In this document: in pieces, positions 18,562-27,678 of the stretch
Layout: each line of letters starts with the position of its first letter
Position numbering within the stretch: the stretch's first letter is position 1
Assembly: GCF_016862315.1 (NCBI RefSeq)
Contig: NZ_BOMS01000013.1
Span: 43,158-107,157, forward strand
DNA length: 64,000 nt
Direction: 5' to 3'
Source of the DNA: Actinoplanes palleronii
Lineage (GTDB): Bacteria; Actinomycetota; Actinomycetes; Mycobacteriales; Micromonosporaceae
Notes under the pieces: model-generated
What the model saw: only the letters and a program-made list of their open reading frames with translations
Database searches by the model: none
What the model was told of the DNA's origin: nothing
Program-made: the position numbers and the translations under genes

Positions 18562-19296
18562 GTGTCCGCACCGCTGTTTCTGGTCGAGAATCTGCCCGCC
18601 GGGTCGTCGTTCACCCTCGACGGTCCGGAGGGGCATCACGCCGCCACCGTGCAACGGCTCCGGGTCGGTGAGGTGCTGATCCTCGCCGACGGCCGGGGCG
18701 GCACCGCGACCGCCGAGGTCACCGCGGTCGGCCGGGGGAGCATCGACGTGGCGGTCCGGCAGCGCGCCGCCGAGCCGGCCACCGACCCGAGACTCGTCGT
18801 GGTGCAGGGCATCGCCAAGGGTGACCGGGGAGAGCTGGCCGTCCAGGCGATGACCGAGACCGGCGTCGACGAGATCGTCCCGTGGGCCGCGTCCCGGTCG
18901 GTCGCGCAGTGGCGCGGCGACCGCGGTTTCAAGGCCCGCGACAAGTGGGCCGCGACCGCCCGCGAGGCCGCCAAACAAGCCCGCCGTTCGTGGCTGCCGC
19001 TGGTCGCCGGCGATCCGGACTGCTCCACCAAGCAGGTCGCGGCCCGGCTCACCGCCGCGGCCGCCGCGTTCGTCCTGCACGAGGAGGCCACCGAACGCCT
19101 CACCACCGCGGCCCTGCCCACCGCCGGCGAGATCGTGCTGGTGGTCGGCCCGGAGGGCGGCGTCAGCGACGCCGAGGTGGCCACGTTCCGCGACGCCGGC
19201 GCGGTCCCGGTCCGCCTGGGCAGCGCCGTCCTGCGCACCTCCACCGCCGGCGTAGCCGCCCTGGCCGTCCTCTCCACCCGCCTCCACCGCTGGTAG
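18562..19296 (+). CDS. rsmE: 16S rRNA (uracil-1498-N3)-methyltransferase
   Basis: A 244-residue SPOUT-class methyltransferase that modifies U1498 of 16S rRNA. The N-terminal PUA-like part includes GPEGHHAATVQRLRVGEV, and the C-terminal knot region has VVVQGIAKGDRGE, MTETGVDEIVPW, the family signature VVGPEGGVSDAE near residue 195 and LRTSTAGVAAL. GTG 18562 is the only start near the expected N-terminus. It lies between dnaJ and phoH, as in mycobacteria. Confidence 0.95.
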   Translation: MSAPLFLVENLPAGSSFTLDGPEGHHAATVQRLRVGEVLILADGRGGTATAEVTAVGRGSIDVAVRQRAAEPATDPRLVVVQGIAKGDRGELAVQAMTETGVDEIVPWAASRSVAQWRGDRGFKARDKWAATAREAAKQARRSWLPLVAGDPDCSTKQVAARLTAAAAAFVLHEEATERLTTAALPTAGEIVLVVGPEGGVSDAEVATFRDAGAVPVRLGSAVLRTSTAGVAALAVLSTRLHRW

Positions 19297-19317
19297 CGGG
19301 TCCGGCGCCGGGTCGTC

Positions 19318-19450
19318 GGCTGGCTCTCAGGGGTGTCTCAGTCCCTTCGACACACCCCTGCGGCCCAGCCGGGTCGCGGGTCGGGCGCCGGGTCGTCGGC
19401 TGGCTCTCAGGGGTGCCTCGGGGCCCTCGACACACCCCTGTGGGCCAGCC
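19318..19450. repeat. Two tandem copies of a palindromic element (family B), probable bidirectional terminator
   Basis: GGCTGGCTCTCAGGGGTG pairs with CACCCCTG..GGCCCAGCC in two copies 80 bp apart (near 19318-19370 and 19398-19450). They lie between the convergent rsmE and methyltransferase genes, where a two-way terminator would be expected. A related copy lies at 59421-59476. Confidence 0.8.
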
Positions 19451-19459
19451 GGGGAGTGG

Positions 19460-20242
19460 TCAGCGGCGGTGGGCCAGGGCGACGTCGGTGTAGACGTGGA
19501 AGTCGATCGTGCCGCCGTGCGCCTCGAGCACCGCGACCGTGTCGTCCAGCACGGCCTCGGCCGCGGCGGCCGGCAGCGCTCGATACACCGAGATCGACTC
19601 CAGGTGCCGGCGGTAGAGCGCGGCCGGGTAGCTGCGGCGTGACCGGTACCGCAGCGTGCGCGGCTCGGTGAACAGCTCGTCCGGGAGGGCCAGGAACGCC
19701 CACTCCTCGGCGGCCGGGCGAGGCTCGGCGGGCACGTCGCCGGCGAACAGGCGGTGCGGCGTGTGCTCCTCGGTGAGACCGTGCCGGGCGTCCACCTCGG
19801 CCAGCGCGGCGTGCAGGGTCCGGTCGACGACCACGAAGACGTTCCAGAACGGTGCGAAGAGCCCGCCCGGGGCGAGCGCCGCGTGGGCCAGCTCGCTGCG
19901 GCGGTCCTCGTCCACCCAGTGCCAGGCCTGGGCGCTGATCAGCAGGCGGTAGGCGCGGTCCGGCGCCCAGTCCTCGAACGTGGTCTCCACGACGGGCACG
20001 CCCGGCACCGTCCGCCGCAGCACCGCGGCCATCCGCGGGTCCGGCTCCAGGCAGGTCAGATCGGCGCCGAGGGCGGCGAACGCGGCGGTCGCCTTCCCGG
20101 TGCCGGCACCGACCTCCAGCACCGGGCCGCCCCCGGCCTGTGTCAGCAGTTCGGGGGCGAGTTCCGCCGGATAGCCGGGCCGCACCTCGTGGTAGTCGTC
20201 CGCCACTTCGCCGAAGACCTGTCCGCGCTCACTCGTGGTCAT
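19460..20242 (-). CDS. Class I SAM-dependent methyltransferase
   Basis: A 260-residue protein with the Rossmann motif VLEVGAGTGKAT near residue 43, the acidic strand CLEPDPRM near 65 and LLISAQAWHWVDEDRR near 105, the AWHW pattern typical of Methyltransf_11-type enzymes. The C-terminal 100 residues form a substrate cap with no further clue to the substrate. It ends at the family B palindromes. Confidence 0.8.
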   Translation of the reverse strand: MTTSERGQVFGEVADDYHEVRPGYPAELAPELLTQAGGGPVLEVGAGTGKATAAFAALGADLTCLEPDPRMAAVLRRTVPGVPVVETTFEDWAPDRAYRLLISAQAWHWVDEDRRSELAHAALAPGGLFAPFWNVFVVVDRTLHAALAEVDARHGLTEEHTPHRLFAGDVPAEPRPAAEEWAFLALPDELFTEPRTLRYRSRRSYPAALYRRHLESISVYRALPAAAAEAVLDDTVAVLEAHGGTIDFHVYTDVALAHRR

Positions 20243-20304
20243 CGCCTCAACCTAGATCGCTCCGAACTAGACGGTTGACGAGCCCGGCGCGTCCGGCCGT
20301 GAGG

Positions 20305-22668
20305 TCAGGCTGACCCCTCCTTCTCGATCTCGATGGTCCGCCGTGGATCGTCCAGGGCGTGCGCGGCGGTCACCGCGTACCGGCCGGGCAGGGTGCGCCA
20401 GCCGTCGTCCCACACCTGGAAGGCCCGTTCCGGCAGCCGGATCCGGACCGTGACCGTCTCGCCCGGGCCGGCCTCCACCGGGGCGAACCCGGCCAGCCAC
20501 CGCTCGGGCCGCGGCACCGGACCGTCCTGGAGCGGGGCCAGGTAGATCTGTACGACCTCGCGCCCGGCCCGCTCCCCGCCGTTGGTCAGCGTCACCACCG
20601 CCTCGTCCGCCTCCACGACGAGGTGGTCATAGGCCCAGGTGGTGTAGCCGAGACCGGATCCGAACGCGTAGAGCGGCCGCTCTTTCCACCCTCGATAACC
20701 GATCAAAACCCCTTCTTCGTACGCGAGGAAGCCGTCCCGAGGCTCGACCGCCAGCACCGGGCAGTCCGCCTCGCGCCGCGGCCAGGTGGTCGGCAGCCGT
20801 CCGCCCGGTTCTTCCTCGCCGAGCAGTACGGCGGCCAGCGCCGCGCCGGCCTCCTGCCCGGGGAACCAGGTGAGCAGCACCGCGGCCACCTCGTCGGCCC
20901 ACGGCAGCAGCACCGGCGAGCCGGCGTTGACCACCACGACCGTGCGCGGGTTGACCGCCGCCACCCGGGCCACCAGCTCGTCCTGCCGGCCGGGCAGCGC
21001 CAGCGACGTACGGTCGAAGCCCTCCGACTCGACCTGCTCGGTGGTGCCGACGACCACCACTGCCACGTCCGAGCGGGCCGCCAGCGCGACCGCCTCGGCG
21101 ATCAGGCCGTCCGCGTCCGGGCCGGGTGGGCGCAGGCCGAGCGTGGTGCCGGCCGAGTGCGCCGTACCCGGTTCGAAGCTCTGCCGCAGCGTCACCGCGA
21201 CCGGCTCGCCGGCCGGCAGGGTGACCGTGAACCGCTGCTCGCGCGGGTGCAGCAGCAGGTCGGCACGGCCGGTGCCGGGCGGGTGCAGCGAACCCTGGTA
21301 GAGCTTCTGATCACCGACGGTCAGCTCGAACGTGCCGAAGCCGGAGATCGCGAACACGTGCTCGCCGGCGACCGGCGGCGTGTAGGTGGTGGACAGCTCC
21401 AGCTGGGTGATGTCGTGCACGGCCAGCCCGCCGGGCGGGTCGCCGAGCCAGCGCACCGCCGCGGTGGGCACCTCGAACCGGTAGGTGCCGAGGTCGATCC
21501 GGAACGCGGACCACTCCGGGCCCTGTGCCGCCGGCAGGAACGGCCGTGGGTCGGCACCGATCGCGTAGCCGACCTCGTCGAACACCGCCCGGATCCCGTC
21601 CAGCGGGGAGATCACGTGCGGCGGGACCACCTGGGCGCTGCCGCCGCCGAGCACCCGGGCGTCCTGGGCCAGGGCACCGATCACCGCCACCCGCAGGTGC
21701 CGCCCGGCGAGCGGCAGTACGCCGTCGTTGCGGGCCAGCACGAACGACCGGGCGGCCACCCGGTGGGCGACCGCGGCGCCGTCGACCGCGGCCGGCGGGG
21801 TCACCGCGGGGAAGCCGTCCAGGGCTCCGACCCGGGCCGCCAGGCGCAGCACCCGCCGTACCTTGTCATCGATCACCTCGACCGGCACCTGCCCGGACCG
21901 GACCGCCTCCGCGAGTGCCGGGCCCCAGGGGTTGTCCATCGCCGGCATGGCGATGTCCAGGCCGCCGAGCGCGGCGCCGACCGTGTCCCGGGCGGCCCGC
22001 CAGTCGGAGACCACCACCCCGTCGAAGCCCCACTCGCGCTTGAGGATCTCGTCCTGCAGCCGGCCGTTCTGCGCCATCGACTCGCCGTTGACCGCGTTGT
22101 AGGCGCTCATCACGCCCCACCCGCCGGCCTCGGCCACCCGCTCGAACGGCGCCAGGTAGAGCTCGCGCAGCGCCCGTTCCGGGATCCGCACGTCCACGGT
22201 CATCCGGTCGGTCTCGAAGTCGTTGCCCACCAGGTGCTTCACCGTGGTACCCACGCCGTGCTCCTGCACGCCGCGGACGAAGCCGACCGCGATCTCGCCG
22301 GTGAGCAGCGGATCCTCCGAGTAGCACTCGAAGTGCCGGCCGTTCAGCGGGGTGCGGTGCAGGTTGACCGTCGGGCCGAGCACCACGTGCACCCCCTTGC
22401 GCCGGGCCTCCTGGCCGAGCAGCCGGCCCGCCTCGGCGGCCAGCTCCGGGTCCCAGGAGGCGGCCAGCGCGGTCGGGCTGGGCAGGGCGATCGACGGGTC
22501 CTCCGGCGCCCAGCCGGTGCCCCGGACGCCGACCGGGCCGTCCGACATCACCAGGGAGCGCAGTCCGATGTGCGGGATCGCGGGGAGTGACCAGAAGTCC
22601 TGTCCGGTCAGCAGGGACACCTTCTCGTCCAGCGTCAGCCGGTCGAGAAGGTGATCGATGTCGGTCAT
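20305..22668 (-). CDS. Family GH3 beta-glucosidase with PA14 insert
   Basis: A 787-residue cytoplasmic glycoside hydrolase (no signal peptide). The GH3 catalytic barrel includes KHLVGNDFETDR and the nucleophile segment GFDGVVVSDW near residue 219. The second domain has the probable acid/base region TEQVESEGFDRTSL. A PA14-like beta domain sits between them (about 375-510), and a fibronectin-III-like domain ends the protein. PA14-bearing GH3 enzymes usually cleave beta-glucosides or cello- and gentio-oligosaccharides. ATG 22668 follows an operator-like palindrome that overlaps its ribosome-binding site, indicating sugar-responsive repression. Confidence 0.92.
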   Translation of the reverse strand: MTDIDHLLDRLTLDEKVSLLTGQDFWSLPAIPHIGLRSLVMSDGPVGVRGTGWAPEDPSIALPSPTALAASWDPELAAEAGRLLGQEARRKGVHVVLGPTVNLHRTPLNGRHFECYSEDPLLTGEIAVGFVRGVQEHGVGTTVKHLVGNDFETDRMTVDVRIPERALRELYLAPFERVAEAGGWGVMSAYNAVNGESMAQNGRLQDEILKREWGFDGVVVSDWRAARDTVGAALGGLDIAMPAMDNPWGPALAEAVRSGQVPVEVIDDKVRRVLRLAARVGALDGFPAVTPPAAVDGAAVAHRVAARSFVLARNDGVLPLAGRHLRVAVIGALAQDARVLGGGSAQVVPPHVISPLDGIRAVFDEVGYAIGADPRPFLPAAQGPEWSAFRIDLGTYRFEVPTAAVRWLGDPPGGLAVHDITQLELSTTYTPPVAGEHVFAISGFGTFELTVGDQKLYQGSLHPPGTGRADLLLHPREQRFTVTLPAGEPVAVTLRQSFEPGTAHSAGTTLGLRPPGPDADGLIAEAVALAARSDVAVVVVGTTEQVESEGFDRTSLALPGRQDELVARVAAVNPRTVVVVNAGSPVLLPWADEVAAVLLTWFPGQEAGAALAAVLLGEEEPGGRLPTTWPRREADCPVLAVEPRDGFLAYEEGVLIGYRGWKERPLYAFGSGLGYTTWAYDHLVVEADEAVVTLTNGGERAGREVVQIYLAPLQDGPVPRPERWLAGFAPVEAGPGETVTVRIRLPERAFQVWDDGWRTLPGRYAVTAAHALDDPRRTIEIEKEGSA

Positions 22669-22684
22669 GTGAGAGCGCTCCCAA
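22669..22684 (-). promoter_or_regulatory. CebR-like LacI-family operator upstream of the GH3 gene
   Basis: On the minus strand TTGGGAGCGCTCTCAC precedes the ATG immediately. It differs by one base from the TGGGAGCGCTCCCA site known for CebR, the cellobiose regulator of Streptomyces. The centre GAGCGCTC is fully palindromic. Its position over the Shine-Dalgarno region suggests repression of initiation or early elongation. No LacI-family gene lies in the window. Confidence 0.75.
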
Positions 22685-22745
22685 CGGCAGAGAGGTAGGT
22701 CCGGGACCATTCAAGCCCACATCCGGCCCGCATAAGATCCGACAG

Positions 22746-23099
22746 GTGGATAACTCCTGCCTGTTCTGCCGGATCGTCGCCGGCGAGATTCCCGCGACCG
22801 TCGTGCACCGCACCGAGACCACCCTGGCGTTCCGCGACATCGACCCCAAGGCGCCCACCCACGTCCTGGTGATCCCGGTCGAGCACCACGCCGACGTGGT
22901 CGCCCTGGCCACCGCGAACCCGTCCGCCGCCGCCGACGTGCTGGCCACCGCGGCCGCGGTCGCCGAGGCCGAGGGCCTGACCGGCGACGGCTTCCGGGTC
23001 ATCTTCAACACCGGCGCACACGGCGGCCAGGAGGTCTTCCACGTGCACGCGCACGTCGTGGGCGGCGCTCCGCTCGGCCCGATGCTGGCCGGCAAGTGA
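22746..23099 (+). CDS. HIT-family purine nucleotide phosphoramidase (HinT-like)
   Basis: A 117-residue protein with the N-terminal DNSCLFCRIVAGEIPATVV segment (CxxC) and the histidine-triad motif HVHAHVVGG near residue 98. Members of the HinT branch hydrolyse AMP-lysine and similar phosphoramidates. GTG 22746 is the only plausible start and is divergent from the GH3 gene. Its stop overlaps the following gene by 4 nt. Confidence 0.92.
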   Translation: MDNSCLFCRIVAGEIPATVVHRTETTLAFRDIDPKAPTHVLVIPVEHHADVVALATANPSAAADVLATAAAVAEAEGLTGDGFRVIFNTGAHGGQEVFHVHAHVVGGAPLGPMLAGK

Positions 23100-24475
23100 C
23101 CGTGCCACAGACCCGTTACGAACGCGCCGTCCGCCGGGCCCAGTCCGACGGGCGCATCCCGGCGCTCACCGTGGCGCTGCACCGCGCCGACCGGGAACCC
23201 TGGACGTTCACGGTCGGTGAGTCCGGCAACCCGGACCACCCGCTCGGGCCGGACAGCCGGTTCCGGATCGGCTCGGTCACCAAGACCTTCACCGCGGTGC
23301 TGGTCATGCAGGCCCGCGACGACGGGCTGCTCGACCTCGACGAGCCGGTCTCCCGCTATCTCGACGTGCCCGCGCACGGCGACGCCACGATCCGCCGGCT
23401 GCTCTCGCACACCGCGGGTTACCAGCGCGAACCGTACGGCGACGTGTGGGACACCCTGGTCGCCCCGGACGCCGGCCGCCTGCTCGCCGAGCTGGACCGG
23501 GCCGAGCGGGTGCTGCCCAACGCCCGCCGCTACCACTACTCCAACCTCGGGCTGGCGGTGCTCGGCCACCTGGTCGCGAAGCTCCGCGGCGGCACCTGGG
23601 CGGAGATCCTCACCGAGCGGATCCTCACCCCGCTCGGCCTAGGCCACACCACCGTCGACCGGCCCGCCGAGGCGGCGGTCGGCTACCTGGTCGACGCGTA
23701 CTCCGACGCGGCCCGGCCGGAACCGCCGGTCGACCTCGGCGGGGTCGGGCCGGCCGCGCAGCTCTGGAGCACCGCCTCGGACATGGCCAGGTGGGCCGCC
23801 TTCCTGGCCGACCCGGGGGTGAACCGGGTCCTCGACGCGGCCACCCTCGACGAGATGCGCTGGCCGTCGACGACCACCGACGAGTCGCTTTGGGCGATCG
23901 GTTTCGGTCTCGGCCTCATCCTCTGCCCGGAGGGCAACCGGGTGGTGCACGTCGGTCACGACGGCGCCATGCCCGGTTTCCTGGCCGGCGTCTACGGCCG
24001 GCGCGGCGGTGAGGGCAACCCGGGCGGGCTGGGCTGCGCCGTCCTCGGCTCCTCCGGCACCGCCGGGCAGACCATCGATCTGGCGCACGAGCTGCTGCGG
24101 CTCGCGGTCGAGGCCGACCCGGCGGAGATCCGGCCGTGGCGGGCGGCCGCACCGGCGCCGCCGGCCTACCGGTCGATGCTGGGCCGCTGGTGGAGCGAGG
24201 GCTCCGAGTTCGTCTTCGCCTGGCACGACGGGCAGTTGCAGGCCCGGGCCGCCGAGGCGTCCGCGGAGAAACCTCCGGCGATCTTCCGGCCGCTGCCGGA
24301 CCAGGCCGACGTCTTGCGTACGGCGTCCGGGCGCGAGTCCGGCGAGCTGCTCCGGATGACCCGGGACGAGCGGGGTGCCGTGGTGCGGATGCACTGGGCG
24401 ACGTACCGGTTCACCCGCCTGCAGGAGGGCTTCGACGGCGGTCCGGCCTCGGACGGCCCCGGTCCCCGCCTCTGA
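23096..24475 (+). CDS. Serine hydrolase of the beta-lactamase/class C family
   Basis: A 459-residue protein with the active-site SxxK motif GSVTKTF near residue 61, the tyrosine motif YSNLG near 147 (YxN) and a third-motif candidate HVGHDGAMPG near 285. The C-terminal 110 residues form a lipocalin-like or unassigned domain. There is no signal peptide, which argues for an intracellular esterase or peptidase rather than a resistance beta-lactamase. The GTG start overlaps the HIT gene stop, so the pair is coupled. Confidence 0.85.
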   Translation: MTVPQTRYERAVRRAQSDGRIPALTVALHRADREPWTFTVGESGNPDHPLGPDSRFRIGSVTKTFTAVLVMQARDDGLLDLDEPVSRYLDVPAHGDATIRRLLSHTAGYQREPYGDVWDTLVAPDAGRLLAELDRAERVLPNARRYHYSNLGLAVLGHLVAKLRGGTWAEILTERILTPLGLGHTTVDRPAEAAVGYLVDAYSDAARPEPPVDLGGVGPAAQLWSTASDMARWAAFLADPGVNRVLDAATLDEMRWPSTTTDESLWAIGFGLGLILCPEGNRVVHVGHDGAMPGFLAGVYGRRGGEGNPGGLGCAVLGSSGTAGQTIDLAHELLRLAVEADPAEIRPWRAAAPAPPAYRSMLGRWWSEGSEFVFAWHDGQLQARAAEASAEKPPAIFRPLPDQADVLRTASGRESGELLRMTRDERGAVVRMHWATYRFTRLQEGFDGGPASDGPGPRL

Positions 24476-24488
24476 CCGCCCAGGGCCT

Positions 24489-24593
24489 GCGTGTGAAGTT
24501 GTGGTGCGGAGCGCGCCGTAACTTCACACGCTGCGGGGGTTCGCGGTGTGTGTGGGGACTTTGGGTGCGGAGCGCGCCGTAACTTCACACGCT
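24489..24593. repeat. Two family A palindromic elements
   Basis: The first copy pairs GCGTGTGAAGTT (24489-24500) with AACTTCACACGC (24520-24531) around GTGGTGCGGAGCGCGCCGT. The second (about 24546-24593) repeats the right half but has GTGTGTGGGGACTTTGGG on the left, the same variant seen at 18347-18520. They follow the serine hydrolase stop by 14 nt and may terminate its transcript. Confidence 0.85.
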
Positions 24594-24658
24594 GCGGGGT
24601 GATCTGCGGTACGGCCCGCCGATAATGGCATCGGCGGTGGGGCGGGCGAGCGGATAGG

Positions 24659-25816
24659 ATGGCACGATCCTTGAGCACGCCGCCCCAAGCCGGGACGACG
24701 CCTAGTACGAGAGCAGGTGGCGTAGGCCCGTTGGGCCGCCCTATGACCGGTACGCCGAACCCTTCCAGCACTGGCTCGTCCAGCCCGGTGCGGGCGCAGA
24801 CCAAGATCTCGGTGTCCGACCCGAAGATCATGGTGAACCTGCTCGGCGCCAAGGACGAGATCCTCCGACTCCTCGAACGCACCCTCCGCAGTGACCTGCA
24901 CGTGCGCGGCAACGAGATCACCATCACCGGCGAGCCGGCGGAGAACGCCACCGCCGAGCGTCTCTTCTCCGAGCTCGTCGAGCTCATCGAGAAGGGCGAG
25001 ACGCTCAGCGTTGACGCCGTCCGCCGTACCCTGCGGATGCTCGAGGCGAACACCTCCGAGCGTCCCGCCGAGGTGCTCACGTTGAACATCCTGTCCCGGC
25101 GGGGCAAGACCATCCGGCCCAAGACGCTGGGGCAGAAGCACTACGTCGACGCCATCGACCAGAACACCATCGTCTTCGGGATCGGCCCGGCCGGTACCGG
25201 TAAGACGTACCTGGCGATGGCGAAGGCCGTGCAGGCGCTGCAGGCCAAGCAGGTGAGCCGGATCATCCTGACCCGGCCCGCGGTCGAGGCCGGTGAGCGG
25301 CTCGGCTTCCTGCCCGGCACGCTGACCGAGAAGATCGACCCGTACCTGCGGCCGCTCTACGACGCCCTGCACGACATGCTCGACCCGGAGTCCATCCCGC
25401 GGCTGATGGCGGCGGGCACCATCGAGGTGGCCCCGCTGGCCTACATGCGTGGCCGCACGCTCAACGACGCCTTCATCATCCTGGACGAGGCACAGAACAC
25501 CACGCCCGAGCAGATGAAGATGTTCCTGACCCGGCTCGGGTTCGGGGCGAAGATCGTGGTCACCGGTGACGTGACCCAGGTCGACCTGCCCGGTGGCACG
25601 AGCAGCGGGCTCAAGGTCGTCCGGGAGATCCTGCGCGGCGTGGACGACGTGCACTTCGCCGAGCTGTCCAGCTCCGACGTCGTGCGCCACCAGCTGGTCG
25701 CGGAGATCGTGGACGCGTACGCGCGGTTCGACGCCGAGCAGGAGCAACAGTCCGCTAATTCCGTCCATGCCGTGCCCGGGCGGGCCGCGACCGGCCGCCC
25801 GCAGCGACGGCATTGA
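24659..25816 (+). CDS. phoH: PhoH-like ATPase
   Basis: A 385-residue protein (357 if it begins at ATG 24743) containing an N-terminal KH-like segment (NEITITGEPAENATAERLFS) and a P-loop ATPase domain: Walker A GPAGTGKT, TRPAVEAGERLGFLPG, Walker B FIILDEAQNTT and VTGDVTQVDLP. It is linked to ybeY, as almost everywhere in bacteria, suggesting an RNA-related role. The first 45 residues are Ser/Pro/Thr-rich and poorly conserved in appearance, leaving the start uncertain. TAGGAT just before the first ATG could instead be a promoter -10. Confidence 0.92.
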   Translation: MARSLSTPPQAGTTPSTRAGGVGPLGRPMTGTPNPSSTGSSSPVRAQTKISVSDPKIMVNLLGAKDEILRLLERTLRSDLHVRGNEITITGEPAENATAERLFSELVELIEKGETLSVDAVRRTLRMLEANTSERPAEVLTLNILSRRGKTIRPKTLGQKHYVDAIDQNTIVFGIGPAGTGKTYLAMAKAVQALQAKQVSRIILTRPAVEAGERLGFLPGTLTEKIDPYLRPLYDALHDMLDPESIPRLMAAGTIEVAPLAYMRGRTLNDAFIILDEAQNTTPEQMKMFLTRLGFGAKIVVTGDVTQVDLPGGTSSGLKVVREILRGVDDVHFAELSSSDVVRHQLVAEIVDAYARFDAEQEQQSANSVHAVPGRAATGRPQRRH

Positions 25817-25840
25817 TTCGCAAGGGGTAATCGCACCACT

Positions 25841-26311
25841 ATGTCCATCGAGATCGCCAACGAGTCGGGAGTCGAGGTCGACACCGACGCGATCCTCGCG
25901 GTTGCCCGGCATGCCCTCGACGAGATGGGGGTCAACCCCCTCGCCGAGCTGTCCATCCTGCTGGTCGACATCGACTACATGGCCGAGCTGAACCACCGCT
26001 GGATGGGCAGCGACGGGCCGACCGACGTGCTCGCGTTCCCGATGGACGAGGGCAGTGTCGACCACGGCCCGGGTGAGTCCGGCGCCGGTGAGCCGGCCCT
26101 GCTGGGTGACATCGTGCTGGCACCGGAGGTGGCCGCCAAGCAGGCGGCCGCCGCCGGGCACGCGCCCGCCGACGAGCTGCACCTGCTCACCGTGCACGGC
26201 GCGCTGCACCTGCTCGGCTACGACCACGCCGAGCCGGACGAGGAGCGCGAGATGTTCGCTCTGCAGGCCAAACTCCTGCAGAGCTGGCGCGCCGGCCGAA
26301 AAGCCGGCTGA
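25841..26311 (+). CDS. ybeY: Endoribonuclease YbeY
   Basis: A 156-residue metal-dependent RNase involved in 16S rRNA 3'-end maturation and ribosome quality control. The zinc motif [11 protein letters not shown] lies near residues 118-128, preceded by [12 protein letters not shown] and [12 protein letters not shown]. It follows phoH by 24 nt and is followed by the CorC-type gene after 2 nt, forming an operon. Confidence 0.96.
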   Translation: MSIEIANESGVEVDTDAILAVARHALDEMGVNPLAELSILLVDIDYMAELNHRWMGSDGPTDVLAFPMDEGSVDHGPGESGAGEPALLGDIVLAPEVAAKQAAAAGHAPADELHLLTVHGALHLLGYDHAEPDEEREMFALQAKLLQSWRAGRKAG

Positions 26312-26313
26312 TC

Positions 26314-27678
26314 GTGGATCCCGCCTCGGCCGGCCTTCCGGACTTCCAACTGATCTCCTTCGCGGTCGGGCTGGTGCTGCTGGCTGGCTTCGCCTCGATG
26401 ACCGACGCCGCGCTGGCCACGGTCTCCGCGGCCCGGGCGAGCGAGCTGGAACGGGAGGGCAAGCGGGGCGCCGGCGCGCTCACCGCGGTCGCCTCCGACG
26501 TGGTGCGCTACGTCAACCTGCTGCTCCTGCTCCGGCTGCTCTGCGAGCTGACCGCCACCACGCTGGTGGCGCTGGTCGCGGTGGACAGCTGGGGGGTGGG
26601 CTGGCGGGCCGCGCTGGTCACCGCCGGCGCGATGACCCTGGTCAGCTTCGTGGTGGTCGGTGTCGCGCCGCGCACGCTGGGCATGCAGCACGCGTACGCG
26701 GTGGGCCGCGCCGCGGCACCGCTGGTGCGCTGGCTGGGCCGGGTGCTGAACCCGCTGGCCTCGCTGCTGATCCTGATCGGCAACGCGGTGACCCCGGGCA
26801 AGGGGTTCAAGGAGGGTCCGTTCGGCAGCCAGGTGGAGCTGCGCGAGCTGGTCGACCTGGCCGAGGAGCGGGGCGTCGTCGAGCACGGCGAGCGCGAGAT
26901 GATCCACTCGGTGTTCGCGCTGGGTGACACGATCGCCCGCGAGGTGATGGTGCCGCGGACCGAGATGGTGTGGATCGAGGCGCCGAAAACCCTGCAGCAG
27001 GCGCTGTACCTGTTCCTGCGCTCGGGGTATTCGCGGATCCCGGTGATCGGCGAGAGCGTCGACGACGTGCTCGGCGTGCTGTACCTGAAGGACGTGATCC
27101 GGCGGACGCAGAACGGCGATCCGGCGGCGGCCGCGCAGGCGGTGGCCGACGCGATGCGCCCGGCGACGTTCGTACCGGAGTCGAAACCGGTCGACGACCT
27201 GCTCTCCGAGATGCAGGCGGCCCGCAATCACCTGGTGATCGTCGTCGACGAGTACGGCGGAACGGCCGGCCTGGTGACCATCGAGGACATCCTCGAGGAG
27301 ATCGTCGGCGAGATCACCGACGAGTACGACGTGGAACGCCCGCCGATCGAGCACGTCGAGGACGGCGCGGTGCGGGTCGCCGCGCGCCTGCCGATCGAGG
27401 ATCTGGGCGAGGTGTTCGGCGTGGAACTTCCCGCCGACGAGGTGGAGACGGTCGGCGGCCTGCTGGCGCAGACGCTGGGCCGGGTGCCGATCCCGGGCGC
27501 CTCGGCCGACGTCGGCGGCCTGCACCTGATCGCCGAGGGCACCACGGGCCGGCGGAACCGGATCGACTCGGTGCTGGTGCACCGGGTGCGACCGGAGTCG
27601 CCCGCCGGCGACAGAGTTGAGAACGTTGCGAAGAACAAGCAAGCCGAGAACGAGGAAAGACTTCCCGCTGATGCCTGA
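26314..27678 (+). CDS. CNNM/CorC family transporter-like protein with CBS pair
   Basis: A 454-residue protein with a DUF21/CNNM membrane region (three or four helices, residues 8-145), two CBS domains (about 195-320; MVPRTEMVWIEAPKT, YSRIPVIGESVDDVLG, VIVVDEYGGTAGLVTIEDIL) and a C-terminal CorC_HlyC domain ending near residue 430. Related proteins are implicated in magnesium or cobalt homeostasis. The GTG start is 2 nt after ybeY, and the end overlaps the next gene by 8 nt. Confidence 0.9.
   Translation: MDPASAGLPDFQLISFAVGLVLLAGFASMTDAALATVSAARASELEREGKRGAGALTAVASDVVRYVNLLLLLRLLCELTATTLVALVAVDSWGVGWRAALVTAGAMTLVSFVVVGVAPRTLGMQHAYAVGRAAAPLVRWLGRVLNPLASLLILIGNAVTPGKGFKEGPFGSQVELRELVDLAEERGVVEHGEREMIHSVFALGDTIAREVMVPRTEMVWIEAPKTLQQALYLFLRSGYSRIPVIGESVDDVLGVLYLKDVIRRTQNGDPAAAAQAVADAMRPATFVPESKPVDDLLSEMQAARNHLVIVVDEYGGTAGLVTIEDILEEIVGEITDEYDVERPPIEHVEDGAVRVAARLPIEDLGEVFGVELPADEVETVGGLLAQTLGRVPIPGASADVGGLHLIAEGTTGRRNRIDSVLVHRVRPESPAGDRVENVAKNKQAENEERLPADA

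Noticed and set aside
18355..18679. Small repetitive proteins read through the 61-bp repeats (GTFGALRAATSHARR units)
   Set aside because: They lack a ribosome-binding site, differ between frames, and the repeat is better explained as palindrome-derived non-coding DNA.
23096..24475. A secreted beta-lactamase
   Set aside because: SxxK and YxN motifs are present, but there is no signal peptide and an additional C-terminal domain, so an intracellular hydrolase fits better.
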